NCBI GenBank assembly: GCA_036785705.1
Contig: JAWUZG010000029.1
Span: 11,671,501-11,735,500 of the forward strand
Direction of reading: 5' to 3'
DNA from: Acanthornis magna
Lineage: Eukaryota; Chordata; Aves; Passeriformes; Acanthizidae
Length of the DNA stretch: 64,000 nt
Part shown: piece after piece, positions 55,101 to 63,013 of the stretch
How the letters are laid out: each line of letters begins with the position of its first letter
Numbering within the stretch: the first letter of the stretch is position 1
Program-made: the position numbers and the translations under genes
The notes under the pieces: model-generated
Told to the model about the DNA's origin: nothing
Databases searched by the model: none
Seen by the model: only the letters and a program-made list of their open reading frames with translations

Positions 55101-58100
55101 TAACAAAACCAGTTGTGACCTATGTTGTAAAGCTCTCAGCTGTAAATGCTCACTTGTCAGTTTATCAAATTTTCTGTGCAGACTGATTTTTACCACTTTC
55201 TCAAATACAGCTTGAATGACATCCCCATTGGACTAGTAAGTTGCCAATCAAAGGACAGTTCTTCTGCCCTTTCAAATTAAAACTGCAGTAATGATTCCTC
55301 AATATTTGTTCTGCTTTGTAGATTAATTTTTGAAGAGCCGATGCATTTGAGAACTTTACATTTCTAAAAGAAAATCGTCTTGTTTTGATAGCTGCTTAGC
55401 TTCCACAAGTATTGCTACTCACCTCTTCTTTCACTTTCTTAGTATTTTTGTTTATTATTGTACCTCACTTGTGTTTAACCATTAATTTTTTCCTTGAAAA
55501 AGGTTGCTAGCAGTGGGCCTTTTGAAGGACCAAAGTAAAAATTAAACTGAATATCCATTTCAGTTCTGTATATTACACAGCATTTTACTCACAAGTCCAA
55601 GTGTTGCAACTATTAATTCAGATTCAGTTTATTTTTTTTTAATGGAAATGCCATTTTCTTCCTCCTTGCCCCCCACCAATTGTTAGTTTTAAAATACTGA
55701 TGCTTAAGAAAAAAATTCTTGTGGCCAGAGTTCTTATGACATTCATTGCTTGCTTTCACTGTATGTTTAGATGGTGATAATGGGTGAGCAGGAGAGATAA
55801 AATGAGCCAATAGTGGTCAAACTAGATCTTAACTATGTTTGATATGTAATCTCCATTCCCTTCAGAATGAGTGGCAAATTCTGAATCAAAAGAGATACTG
55901 TATGCTAATTGTATTTCAGTTATCACTTAAAGTTAGCCAATACTTTTCTCCTTTCAGAATGCTTTTTCCGAGTTATTTGAATCAGAACAGGGTTTCTTTG
56001 TGGTTTTTTCTTTTTTTTTTCTTTTTTGAGAAATGAAAATAAAAATCTTATTTTTAATAGGACTTAGGCTTACCACCTCTGTTTCACAATTTGCTGGTCT
56101 GAGTGACTTTTACATGTGTTACATTAGATATCCTCTGCTGGTTGATTGTCACAATTCCAAATATAATCAGTTCTTCATTTTTGCCAACACAATAGTTAAA
56201 ACTTTGCCATTTTAAGCCATAGATACTCAAAACTGAAACAAGAGGCTAGTGATTTGTTTTGATTGCTCTTTGTGGATCAGCGGTTTCTTAACAAAACTCT
56301 GTGTGCCAATCATCACTAGACCACAATCATTCTGTTTGATTAGATGCTTAATGTGAAACTTGCAATTTAAAATCCGTATCACCATAACACGGATAGCAGG
56401 CATATACAGCTTTAAAATTCAGTAGAATCCAGGAAAGTATACCATAAGGTGTATAGAAAAATTTAAAATAATTTACATTACTTTTATACATTATGTTCAT
56501 TAATAGCTTTCTAAAGGAAAATCTTCCAACTAACACATTGAAATACTGATGTTCAGTTGCCCAAACCTTTTTTCGAAGCTGATCACTCTTCAAAGCTATG
56601 GACCAGAACATTCAACACAGTTGTAATGTTAAGTGACTCTTGGGCTCACTTGGAACAATGAAGATTTAGAGAGAAAATAGGACTTTAGTCTGCAGCGCTC
56701 TTAATTTTCTTGTTATGTCCGTTAATTTTTTTATATATTTGAGTGGGAAGAAAAAGATGCCTGAAGATCACTTGGAAGATGCTAATTTTCTTTTTCTTGT
56801 TATAACATTGATTTCCTCTCTTCCCATGACCAGGTGGTTCTACAGATAGAAAGTCAAGAGTTTCCGTTAACCTAAATGTAATGTAAATCAATTGTGGGGG
56901 AGGAAAAGACATTGTATGAAATGTCTTTTTGAGTAAAACTTATCTAAACAGTTAATATAATAATGCAAATTGAATTTAAGCTAGCAGTGCCTACAGTGAT
57001 GTATTTATCTTACTACTTCAGCATTTTTATCTTGCTTTTTCCAGATGCCCTAATATAACAGACAGGGAAAAAAGTTCTTACTAGCTAACTACTTCTTCTG
57101 GATTTATGGCAGGAGCCCGCTGGCACAGATGGAGGAGGAAAGGAGGGAGCATGTAGCCAAAATGAAAAAAATGGAAATGGAAATGGAACAGGTGTTTGAG
57201 ATGAAAGTCAAAGAAAAAGTTCAGAAACTGAAGGACTCTGAAGCTGAGGTAATCAAAATGTTTGAAACACCAATATAACTTGAGGCTGAACAAGTGTAGA
57301 GATGGGACTTTTTGTCAAGACTTTGCAATGTAATTGATTCCGTAGTTGGTTTTTATGTTTAAAGACAACGCCATTCTTCTTTCTCAGCTTGTTGTCTTTG
57401 CTGAAATGGTGTAAGCGTGAACTTAAAATGTAATTTTAATGTTCAGATGCATTTTATTTTTATTTTCCGTCTTAGCATGTTAAAATACTCCTTAACTTCC
57501 TTACCCTCTTTTCTCGCTTTTCTTTGGAATATTTTGTGCTTGCTCTTCCATGTGATTTTAAAAACTCTTGAGACTTTTATGGCTTACATTAGCTAATGCA
57601 GTAATGATAATTTGCTATGTGTATTGAAAAAGCATTTCAGGAATTGGACATAATTCCTGTAGGTAATCACCTAAGTGAGAATTACTAGACTGAGGAAGAG
57701 TCAGGAATATGTTTTTGTCAGTGTTCTGGTATCATTTGAACAAATTTTATGGATACTTAACTCTAATTTCTGTCATCTCCAGGTGAAGTCTTCAGAGTGA
57801 AATCGGTTTCTTACAGGCTTCAAGGGGCTCTGAAAGTGATCTTTTTACAGGACTTTTTTAATTAGAAGTTTAAATAAAACTAATTTTTTAAGTTTTGGGA
57901 AAGCAGTTTCTCACAAGTAGCCTAATAGAGAAGTTCAGAACTGTCAAAGTTCCTAAAGAAAGCTTGGCTCCAAATTTAAGGAAAAGTGAGGAACCTTGGA
58001 AGGGTAGTTGAAATGCTTGGCAGTCTAGGCACTGTAAGGAGCCAAGACATACTGGATAAGAGAAAAATAAATCAATCTAGATTTCTTTTGAGAGCTGAAT

Positions 58101-60509
58101 AGATAGGGATATAAATAGTAAGATATACCAGTCAGCAATTTGAGGATTTTAACGCTAGATATTTTATCTGAATCATGGTTTTTGTAGTCACTGGGTTTAT
58201 CCTTCCTCAGTTTCTGTCTTAAATCTTTTTGAACACTTATACTTCTGGCCTCCACATCCTCCTTGTGAAAAACAAACAAAAATATTTCTGGTTTTCATGT
58301 AGTATCTTGGGACTTTTTGACTGAGTGCATTCTGTGATACCAGTTTTTAAATGTTCATGCAATTCATTCTTCTTTTTTCTTCACCATTCATGGCTCTGTA
58401 AACTTCTGTTATATATATATCTAAATGTAGAAAAGTAGGTAATAGACAGTGCCATGTAAAAAATGTGTAAAAGGAAATACGTTTTCAAGGGTTTGTGTAA
58501 AATGGGGTCTTGCAAGAGAGTAAAGAAAGAGGAAGTTTTATTTAACTTTCTCTGAAGTGTGGAAATCAGGTCGATGGAGGTGCTACTGCCCCTCTGCTCC
58601 ACTGTAGTGAGACCGTACCTGGAGTGCTGCATCCAGCTCTGGGCTCCCCAACACAGGAAGGGCATTGATGTGTTGGAGCCAGTCCAGAGGAGGCTACCAA
58701 GACAATTAGAGGGATGGAGAACCTCTTGTATGAGTGAAGGCTGAGAGAATTGGAATTGCTTAGCCTAGAGAGGATGAGGCTTCATGGTGGCCTAATTGTG
58801 GACTTCCAGTACTCAAGGGACCCTACAAGAAAGATGGAGAGGGACTTCTTAAAAGGTTATGGAGTTAACAAGACAAAGGGAATGGCTCTAAACTGAAAAG
58901 AAGGTAGGTTTAGATCAGATATTAGGAGAAAGTTCTTTGTTATGAGAGTGGTGAGGCACAGGAGCAGGTGTCCAGAGAAGTTGTGGATGTCCCATCCCTG
59001 GACATGTTCAAGGCCAGGCTGGATGGGACTTTGAGCAACCAGACAATAAGATGTCCCTGCCCTTGGCAGGAGGGTTGAAATTAGGTGATCTTTAAGGTCC
59101 CTTCCAACCTAAACCATTCTATGATTTAACTCAATTCAAAAAAATGTTGCACCACAGAAGAAGAATCACTTTTCCTGACAAGTGTTGCCATCCTCACGTA
59201 CAGCACTTTTGATTGTCAGTCTGTCCCATCAACTTGCAGGAAAGACTTCTTGTTTTGTTTTGGAATATAGACAATGCATTTCCTCAATAATACTAATTCA
59301 TTTAATTAGTTAATAAATTAATCCACTTATTTTTTTTTTTCAAATAGATCCACAATATAGTTAATGCTATAGGATGAAATCAATGATTTGGTTTTTTTCT
59401 CCCCACAGAAAGTCAAAGATGCTGCTCTTTTATGCATTAGTGATACTCAAATGCTCTGCAATTTGCTGCTTAATGTTTGCATCAAATACCAAAGTATTTT
59501 TTAGTTTCCTTTTATTGGCTAAATGTAGCTGCTTACAAATCCTGTTTTTAACTTGGGCAGCATTTGGGGCATTTTCTGTTAACTGTAAAATGAAGCTACA
59601 GGATTAATAACCTTTTGATTTCTGCTATTCGCAGTACCTATCACCTTAGAGTTTTTAGTCTGAGCTACTTTCTCTGAAGAAAAATTTAATACATAATTTT
59701 GTTGCATTACTAAGTTTAGTTGCTGATATTTGTTATTACAGTTCCAAGAGTTGCTGTGTTTTCTGTACTTACTGACTGTTCATAATCTTCTACAGCTGCA
59801 GCGACGCCATGAGCAAATGAAAAAGAATTTGGAGGCACAACACAAAGAATTGGAGGAAAAGCGTCGTCAGTTTGAGGACGAGAAAGCAAACTGGGAGGCT
59901 CAACAACGTATTTTGGAACAACAGAATTCTTCCAGGTAAATTGCAGTCTTGTCCTGTAGTTCACAGTAAAAGTTCTGTGCCTTTCTGCTAAAAGGTGATA
60001 TCTGAGGTAGTAATGGTCTATCCATGGTTGTTGGCCACTATGGTGGTGGCACTTAAAAGCCAAGAAAAATCTTGAACTGTTTTTAGTCACAAATGACCAT
60101 ATTTCATCAGTACTGGGAAAATGATTAGCTTCCAAAGCAGATTTTAGTCTGCAAAAACATGGTACCCACACATAAATATATCTATCTAAAAAATATATGT
60201 TTATATTGCTAGATTGCATCAGACTTCTTGGGGATGAAGAATTAAAGCTTTGAGAATTAAAATGTGTGATTCCCCATGTCCTTGGGAAGGGAAATCTGGT
60301 GATAACTGCATTGCTTGATACACACAGTACAAGTACTGTGTACATCCATTGTGTTGCAACCAGTAAAGCCGTACTAAAATGCCTGTTTTAAAAGGTGTAT
60401 ACTAGTAATTTAAAAATAAATCAGAACATGTATGCCTTATTTAACAAACTTTTTTTAATGTCATTTTAGGACCTTGGAAAAGAATAAGAAGAAAGGGAAG
60501 ATATTTTAA
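1110..60509 (+). CDS. SEPTIN7: Septin-7, 12 constitutive coding exons; 5' end outside window
   Basis: Septin-7 is a filament-forming GTP-binding protein of the cytoskeleton. In the canonical hexamers and octamers it pairs with SEPT6-group and SEPT9 or SEPT2-group subunits, and it supports cytokinesis, cortex rigidity, cilia and dendrites (family knowledge). The joined exons are 1110-1212, 34034-34140, 40073-40173, 40785-40919, 43800-43917, 45639-45731, 46974-47070, 49135-49186, 50089-50214, 57113-57248, 59796-59935 and 60470-60509. They total 1248 nt (415 codons plus stop) with every junction phase matching and no internal stop. Adding the 22 residues missing upstream gives 437, the usual vertebrate length; residue numbers below use that scale. 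Visible motifs are the P-loop GESGLGKST (57-65), the switch I Thr in KKTVQ (about 90), DTPG (113-116), AKAD (194-197), the septin-unique element around YPWG (about 267-270) and a Glu/Lys/Met-rich coiled coil (about 338-424). Intact introns argue against a retrocopy. Confidence 0.97.
12123..12139. repeat. Short TG microsatellite
   Basis: About eight TG units followed by tataagtatata. Simple sequence repeat. Confidence 0.85.
12780..12850 (-). mobile_element. CR1 3'-end remnant, antisense
   Basis: The stretch agaatcatggaatagttcat and the following gtcatctcatccagcccctg match, with divergence, the reverse complement of the CR1 3' terminus (compare agaatcatagaatggtttgg and cctccagccc). It is a roughly 70-bp old fragment inside the large intron. 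The downstream boundary is uncertain. Confidence 0.75.
22100..22117. repeat. T18 homopolymer
   Basis: A run of 18 T followed by CCCC in the large intron. Not preceded by a splice branch or followed by a plausible exon. Confidence 0.85.
22581..22679. repeat. A/C-rich low-complexity tract
   Basis: About 100 bp of A-runs broken by C and CC (units such as acaaaaac and aaaccc), giving a spurious lysine/threonine/glutamine frame. Low complexity without a clean period. Confidence 0.85.
24480..24495. repeat. T16 homopolymer
   Basis: A run of 16 T in the large intron with no associated element body. Confidence 0.85.
31150..31186. repeat. T37 homopolymer
   Basis: An uninterrupted run of 37 T, followed by AA and eight more T, directly after a G-rich stretch. 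It is the longest homopolymer in the window. No retrocopy or SINE body is recognisable on either side, so I read it as a simple repeat; assembly length may be inexact. Confidence 0.9.
32570..32880. promoter_or_regulatory. Candidate intronic enhancer, GC-richer and motif-dense
   Basis: About 300 bp of higher GC near the end of the 32.8 kb intron, about 1.2 kb before the P-loop exon. It contains close-set homeodomain- and forkhead-like words: TAATCC (32756-32761, OTX/PITX type), GTTTAC (32762-32767, FOX type), TAATGA (32776-32781) and several CTGC/GCTGC words. Such clustering resembles conserved vertebrate enhancers, but conservation cannot be tested from one sequence. Confidence 0.35.
34034..34140 (+). 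CDS. SEPTIN7: SEPTIN7 exon: P-loop and switch I
   Basis: 107 nt, entering with two bases that complete Gly57 and ending in phase 0 after TVQ. It encodes [14 protein letters not shown], the G1 Walker A motif that binds the GTP phosphates. It then encodes [18 protein letters not shown] and TVQ. The Thr of TVQ aligns with the catalytic switch I threonine of SEPT2 (Thr78), which SEPT6-group septins lack, so this subunit should hydrolyse GTP. The acceptor is ttcttctag and the donor gtatgt. The LTE where I remember LTD in the human protein would be a conservative difference. Confidence 0.97.
34141..40072 (+). other. SEPTIN7: 5.9 kb intron of SEPTIN7
   Basis: Donor gtatgt, acceptor attttatag. AT-rich, with no recognisable repeat family or embedded gene. 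A slightly GC-richer stretch about 37100-37200 (gtcgagctgtaacaagcatc and following) stands out mildly, but I could not assign it. Confidence 0.88.
40073..40173 (+). CDS. SEPTIN7: SEPTIN7 exon: G3 (DTPG) segment
   Basis: 101 nt, phase 0 in, two bases (TG of Cys126) out. It encodes [20 protein letters not shown] followed by [17 protein letters not shown] is the G3 switch II motif that coordinates magnesium and the gamma phosphate. The acceptor is cattttatag and the donor gtaagg. Confidence 0.97.
40174..40784 (+). other. SEPTIN7: 611-bp intron of SEPTIN7
   Basis: Short intron with donor gtaagg and acceptor tctctgcag. An A-rich tract lies at about 40660-40685. Nothing else is recognisable. Confidence 0.9.
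40785..40919 (+). CDS. SEPTIN7: SEPTIN7 exon: core GTPase fold ([14 protein letters not shown])
   Basis: 135 nt. The first base completes Cys126 and the last two bases start Gly171. It encodes [20 protein letters not shown], then [20 protein letters not shown] and PSGH, which are core helices and strands of the septin G domain. The acceptor is tctctgcag. The donor is gtttgt, a valid GT but weak at positions +3 and +4, unlike the other SEPTIN7 donors here. The next exon's phase confirms this junction: GG plus A gives Gly, then LKPLD. Confidence 0.96.
40920..43799 (+). other. SEPTIN7: 2.9 kb intron of SEPTIN7
   Basis: Starts with the weak donor gtttgt and ends gtatttcag. The 107-codon frame at 41101-41424 shows no domain and is probably chance. 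No repeats of known family are seen. Confidence 0.88.
43800..43917 (+). CDS. SEPTIN7: SEPTIN7 exon: G4 (AKAD) segment
   Basis: 118 nt; the first base completes Gly171 and the end is in phase 0. It encodes [20 protein letters not shown], then [23 protein letters not shown] is the septin form of the G4 guanine-specificity motif. The acceptor is gtatttcag and the donor gtgagt. Confidence 0.97.
43918..45638 (+). other. SEPTIN7: 1.7 kb intron of SEPTIN7
   Basis: Donor gtgagt, acceptor tttctag. AT-rich; no gene, repeat family or RNA gene recognised. Confidence 0.9.
45639..45731 (+). CDS. SEPTIN7: SEPTIN7 exon: [15 protein letters not shown], acidic loop
   Basis: 93 nt, phase 0 at both ends. It encodes [20 protein letters not shown], then [11 protein letters not shown]. 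The acidic ETDDEEEN stretch is a surface loop of the septin G domain. KIVKK where I remember KLVKK in human would be a conservative Leu/Ile difference. The acceptor is tttctag and the donor gtaaac. A symmetric exon like this could be skipped in frame, but that would remove a core part of the GTPase fold. Confidence 0.97.
45732..46973 (+). other. SEPTIN7: 1.2 kb intron of SEPTIN7
   Basis: Donor gtaaac, acceptor cttgtag. It contains a small imperfect tandem duplication (two copies of aagcattctgtc, about 45792-45817). Nothing else is recognised. Confidence 0.9.
46974..47070 (+). CDS. SEPTIN7: SEPTIN7 exon: start of the septin-unique element
   Basis: 97 nt, phase 0 in, one base out (Val274 split). 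It encodes [20 protein letters not shown], then [12 protein letters not shown]. The RxYPWG signature marks the beginning of the septin-unique element, which distinguishes septins from Ras-like GTPases and builds the G interface between neighbouring subunits (family knowledge). The acceptor is atcttgtag and the donor gtaagg. Confidence 0.97.
47071..49134 (+). other. SEPTIN7: 2.1 kb intron of SEPTIN7
   Basis: Donor gtaagg, acceptor cttcttgcag. A T-rich low-complexity stretch lies at about 47518-47562. The reading frames of 100 and 117 codons (48323-48625 plus, 47569-47922 minus) have no recognisable domain. Confidence 0.88.
49135..49186 (+). CDS. SEPTIN7: SEPTIN7 exon: 52-nt septin-unique element segment
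   Basis: A short exon completing Val274 and encoding [16 protein letters not shown] plus two bases of Arg291. ENxxHCDFxxLRNMLI is conserved across septins. The acceptor is cttcttgcag and the donor gtaagt. Confidence 0.97.
49187..50088 (+). other. SEPTIN7: 0.9 kb intron of SEPTIN7
   Basis: Donor gtaagt, acceptor attgacag. No recognisable element. Confidence 0.9.
50089..50214 (+). CDS. SEPTIN7: SEPTIN7 exon: end of GTPase domain and hinge
   Basis: 126 nt. It completes Arg291 and encodes [20 protein letters not shown], then [20 protein letters not shown] and T, with the last two bases (AA) starting a Lys codon. THMQDLK..T..HYENYR is the final septin-domain motif; the Asn/Lys-rich stretch after it is the hinge to the coiled coil. 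The acceptor is attgacag and the donor gtaagt. The AA end lets the downstream microexon (A) or the next constitutive exon (G) complete lysine equally well. Confidence 0.97.
53667..54024. promoter_or_regulatory. CpG-dense patch, candidate intronic regulatory element
   Basis: About 360 bp with more than 20 CpG dinucleotides, set in AT-rich intron where CpG is scarce. Visible landmarks are a GC box (ccccgccc, 53688-53695), ccgcgg near 53793, a cccgggg block near 53847 and a CpG cluster in cgttcccgcgcg near 53938-53950. It ends about 340 bp before the candidate microexon. It could be an intronic CpG island (enhancer or alternative promoter) or an inserted GC-rich sequence. Its frames of up to 116 codons carry no recognised domain. 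Composition is observed; function is inferred. Confidence 0.45.
54362..54382 (+). CDS. SEPTIN7: Putative in-frame 21-nt cassette microexon (FDTVEGM)
   Basis: Twenty-one bases flanked by a strong polypyrimidine acceptor (tattttttgttttttag, AG at 54360-54361) and a consensus donor gtaagt at 54383. Its first base completes the Lys codon left open by exon 50089-50214 (AA plus A). It then reads FDTVEG, and its final AT joins the G of exon 57113-57248 to make Met. The product would be KFDTVEGM then SPLAQ, seven extra residues between the GTPase domain and the coiled coil, with frame and neighbouring residues unchanged. I have a vague memory of a septin-7 isoform containing FDTVEGM but cannot verify it. 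The splice logic is seen in the sequence; actual use and tissue specificity are inferred. Confidence 0.85.
57113..57248 (+). CDS. SEPTIN7: SEPTIN7 exon: first half of coiled coil
   Basis: 136 nt; the first base completes Lys333 (or Met of the microexon form) and the end is in phase 0. It encodes [20 protein letters not shown], then [20 protein letters not shown] and DSEAE. This Met/Glu/Lys-rich sequence begins the C-terminal coiled coil that pairs SEPT7 with SEPT6-group partners at the NC interface. The acceptor is gatttatggcag and the donor gtaatc. Confidence 0.97.
57249..59795 (+). other. SEPTIN7: 2.5 kb intron of SEPTIN7, contains CR1
   Basis: Donor gtaatc, acceptor cttctacag. The only recognised content is the sense CR1 copy at 58562-59127; the rest is unique AT-rich sequence with a short TA repeat at about 58411. 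Confidence 0.9.
58562..59127 (+). mobile_element. CR1 LINE, 5'-truncated, with 3' end
   Basis: Typical avian CR1 non-LTR retrotransposon sequence in sense orientation. The first ~180 bases translate to a reverse-transcriptase C-terminal stretch ([20 protein letters not shown], then [17 protein letters not shown]), followed by degenerate coding sequence with stops. The 3'UTR contains the well-known ggatgtcccatccctgg and caaggccaggctggatggg blocks. It ends in cttccaacctaaaccattct plus atgatt, the degraded remains of the CR1 terminal 8-mer repeat. It is heavily truncated at the 5' end and not mobile. It lies in the intron between the two coiled-coil exons. Confidence 0.95.
59796..59935 (+). CDS. 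SEPTIN7: SEPTIN7 exon: second half of coiled coil
   Basis: 140 nt, phase 0 in, two bases (AG of Arg425) out. It encodes [20 protein letters not shown], then [20 protein letters not shown] and EQQNSS, with heptad-like hydrophobic spacing. The acceptor is aatcttctacag and the donor gtaaat. Confidence 0.97.
59936..60469 (+). other. SEPTIN7: 534-bp last intron of SEPTIN7
   Basis: Donor gtaaat, acceptor cattttag. No recognisable element on the + strand. An antisense reading frame crosses this intron and the preceding exon but looks fortuitous. Confidence 0.9.
60470..60509 (+). CDS. SEPTIN7: SEPTIN7 terminal coding exon and stop
   Basis: The first base completes Arg425, then [12 protein letters not shown] and TAA (60507-60509). 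The lysine-rich tail ending GKIF is the septin-7 C-terminus. The acceptor is ttttttaatgtcattttag. The exon continues into the 3'UTR. Confidence 0.97.
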
Positions 60510-61495
60510 ATGCATCATTTTGACCACCAGTTATGTATTAGTTGCCAATATGCCAGCCTGGACATCAGTGTTTGTTGGATCCGTTTGACCAATTTTGCAC
60601 CAGTCGTATCCATAGTAATGGATTTAACAGCATGACAAATTTTTGTTAATTTTGATGGAGAATGAGATGCCTTGAATTGTCTAGGGTGTTGTGTACTTGG
60701 AAAAATAACAGCTCTAAGTACCTTTTTTCATTCTTTTTTTTTTTAAACAGGTGTCATTTTAATGCAAAAGAAAACATTTTACTGTTGTACAATCATGTTC
60801 TGGTGGTTTGACGGTTTACAGGATATCAAAAAATGCAGGACTCCAGACGGTTTTTAGTGAGGATAAATTGCCATAATATGATGCAAACAATGCTTCTCTA
60901 TTATTATAATACAAGAATTCCATTCAGTGCAGCATATACAATAATGTAATTTAGTCTAACACAGTTGACCCTATTTTTGACACTTCCATTGTTTAAAAGG
61001 ACACATGGAAAAACAAAACTTGTAAGCTTACCGTGCACCTAAGCTTTTTATAACAACCCCTTTATGTTTTGGATTCTTTAAATATATGCTATTCTCATTT
61101 AGTAACTTCTTTAGCCAGAAGGATCTCATTACTGCTTCATTTTTTGTAATAACATTTAATTTAGATATTTTTCCATATATTGGCCCTCCTAAATAGAATA
61201 TAGCTTCTTTCATATGGTAGGAACCAGTGAGTAAAACTTTCCTTTAACTCCCTTTTTACATTTTATGGTAAGTAGCAGGAAAACGCATTTATAGGTCATT
61301 TCTAGGCAAAATTGTGGAGTTAACTACCAACCTGTTTCTACCTGTGTGCAGTCTTTCTTTATTTTACTAGAAATGGGAATATGGCCTCGAGAAAACATCA
61401 CCATTTTGCATTTAGCTGTATTCATATACTGCATTTCTGTATTTTTGTTTGTATTGTAAAAAGTTACATAATAAACAATGTTGTGATGTAACATG
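60510..61495 (+). other. SEPTIN7: SEPTIN7 3' untranslated region
   Basis: About 985 nt of AT-rich sequence follow the stop codon and run to the first good poly(A) signal, with no coding potential. It contains several U-rich tracts (for example about 60721-60745) and ATTTA pentamers (about 61153 and 61410), which may affect mRNA stability. The 3' boundary is inferred from the AATAAA position, so the cleavage base is approximate. Vertebrate SEPT7 mRNAs can be longer, so further 3'UTR downstream is possible. Confidence 0.8.
61470..61475 (+). terminator. SEPTIN7: Poly(A) signal AATAAA of SEPTIN7
   Basis: A canonical AATAAA lies about 960 nt after the stop codon, followed within 30 nt by a GT-rich downstream element (gttgtgatgtaac, then ctgctgtgtc). 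Cleavage is expected near 61488-61498. It is the first well-formed AATAAA after the stop with a good downstream element. Confidence 0.85.
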
Positions 61496-62196
61496 CTGCT
61501 GTGTCAGGAATTTTAATGGAGTTGAACAGCTGAGTACTTCTCTGGGAAATGTGTGAACTCTCTGATTGACCTGTGTCTTTGATTTGTCTGAGGAGTTAGT
61601 TTAAGGTGTAGAAGACCCCATTTCCATGGCCATGCTCTGAATTGGCTGAACAAGGATCTGTCTGTCTTGCCCAGGAGAGGGCACCAAGTGCCTGCATACC
61701 CTGTGCTGTGTCCCAGCAGCTCCCCTTCCAGCAGTGCTGCTTTTCCCACTGTCCTTGCTGCCATCTGCAAGCTTTTATGAGTATCTGGTGGATGGGGGGG
61801 AAACAACACATTTGTAAGTTGTTAAAAATTGATGGGGATTTCTTATGTCTATGTTTGCTTATAATGAAGAATATTTCTTTTTTTTGCAGATATTCTCTGC
61901 ATTATCCCTGCTGTCACTCTGTTTCTGCTCATTTTTCTTTTATGTGAGTTATGCTTACAGAAATACGATTTATTCAGCTTCTCAAAGAAATTCGGCGTTT
62001 TCATTAGACTGCATAAAGGCCTCCTTATAACTCGTTTCAAATATCCTGCCTGTTTTTCAGAAAAGACACCGAGTGTCAGTGAGTGAACATTGCTTTCCCT
62101 TGCAAGTAAATAGAATTGCATGGTAAAATCTGGTCTGTGATACATTGCAGAGGATGTACACTGCCTGCATCTGCCCCTCAAGTTTCAGTTTAATTC

Positions 62197-62202
62197 AATA
62201 AA
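62197..62202 (+). terminator. Candidate distal poly(A) signal
   Basis: A second AATAAA in an AT-rich context about 720 nt beyond the first. The nearest clearly GT-rich stretch (gtgtgtgggt, about 62297) is roughly 95 nt away, further than usual. It could give a longer SEPTIN7 3'UTR or be a chance hexamer. Confidence 0.3.
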
Positions 62203-62471
62203 TTGAATAATATAATACCCAAGTAACAGTTAACATCTAGGACAAGCTTCTGATTCTGAGTTGCTTTTTGGACTCATCAGAACTGAGGATGGACTGTGTG
62301 TGGGTATGCTGGGGCTTTAGTGTTCCCGTTTGCTCTGAAATAATGATTCCATTTATCAGGAAACTTGGTTTCACTGTGCTTGTCTTCATTCTCTGCTGTT
62401 ATTCCCTAGTCTCTCAGACACACACTCAAAATTATCAGAAACTTGTATAAGCTCATTAAATCTTTTGTATT

Positions 62472-62520
62472 AATCATAGAATCATGGAATGGTTTGGTTT
62501 GGAAGGGTTCTTAAAGTATG
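62472..62520 (-). mobile_element. CR1 3'-end remnant, antisense
   Basis: aatcatagaatcatggaatg followed by gtttggtttggaagggttct is the reverse complement of a CR1 3' terminus, including two copies of the terminal 8-mer. Only about 50 bp are preserved, in the downstream flank of SEPTIN7. Confidence 0.85.
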
Positions 62521-62999
62521 TTATTTTTGCAAAGCCAAAACTCATTTTACTTGCTAATATTTGGGTGCTTAAATTTCCGTGAATTAGTGTCACAACTCAG
62601 AACATGCAGCAGAGGTTTTATGGTGTGTATCTGGCTGATCAGCCAGAAACCTGTTGCATTCAGGTGTCACTGGATAGTACTAGGTTTGTCTCCTGTTTCC
62701 TTTAAAGTGTGAAGGGAAAAACACCACCTGCTCCGCAGAGGCACAAAAGAAGAGGTGTTGAGGAGCAGCTCTGTGCCTCTGCTGAGTGTTTCTGTATCAG
62801 GAGTTGCTACAATAACATAGCCTGGGCTCCAGGAAGTTGTGGGGCTGGAAATTTTGCTGCTTTTTTATGAGAATGAAGATCTCCATTCAGCTTCGTGTGT
62901 GTTCTGTGAGAGAGGTAGTGAGGGAGAGAAAGTAATCCTGCTCCTGCCAAGCATGGCACCGCAAACAGTCCTGTTGAATGTGCAACTGCGTTTAAATAT

Positions 63000-63013
63000 G
63001 GGGGGGGGGGGGG
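63000..63013. repeat. G14 homopolymer
   Basis: Fourteen consecutive G in the downstream flank. Such a run can form a G-quadruplex and is prone to sequencing-length error. Confidence 0.85.

Larger units (their letters stand above)
50215..57112 (+). other. SEPTIN7: 6.9 kb intron holding microexon and CpG patch
   Basis: This interval separates the end of the GTPase domain from the coiled coil. It is AT-rich except for the CpG-dense patch at 53667-54024, and contains the candidate microexon 54362-54382, which would divide it into introns of about 4.1 and 2.7 kb. A T17 run lies at 54526. No repeat family is recognised. Confidence 0.88.

Noticed and set aside
59716..60345. 209-codon antisense open frame, the longest in the window
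   Set aside because: It lies opposite a coding exon and its introns, has no domain, signal or splice support, and its central part is simply the reverse of the coiled-coil exon, which is depleted in antisense stops by its codon content.
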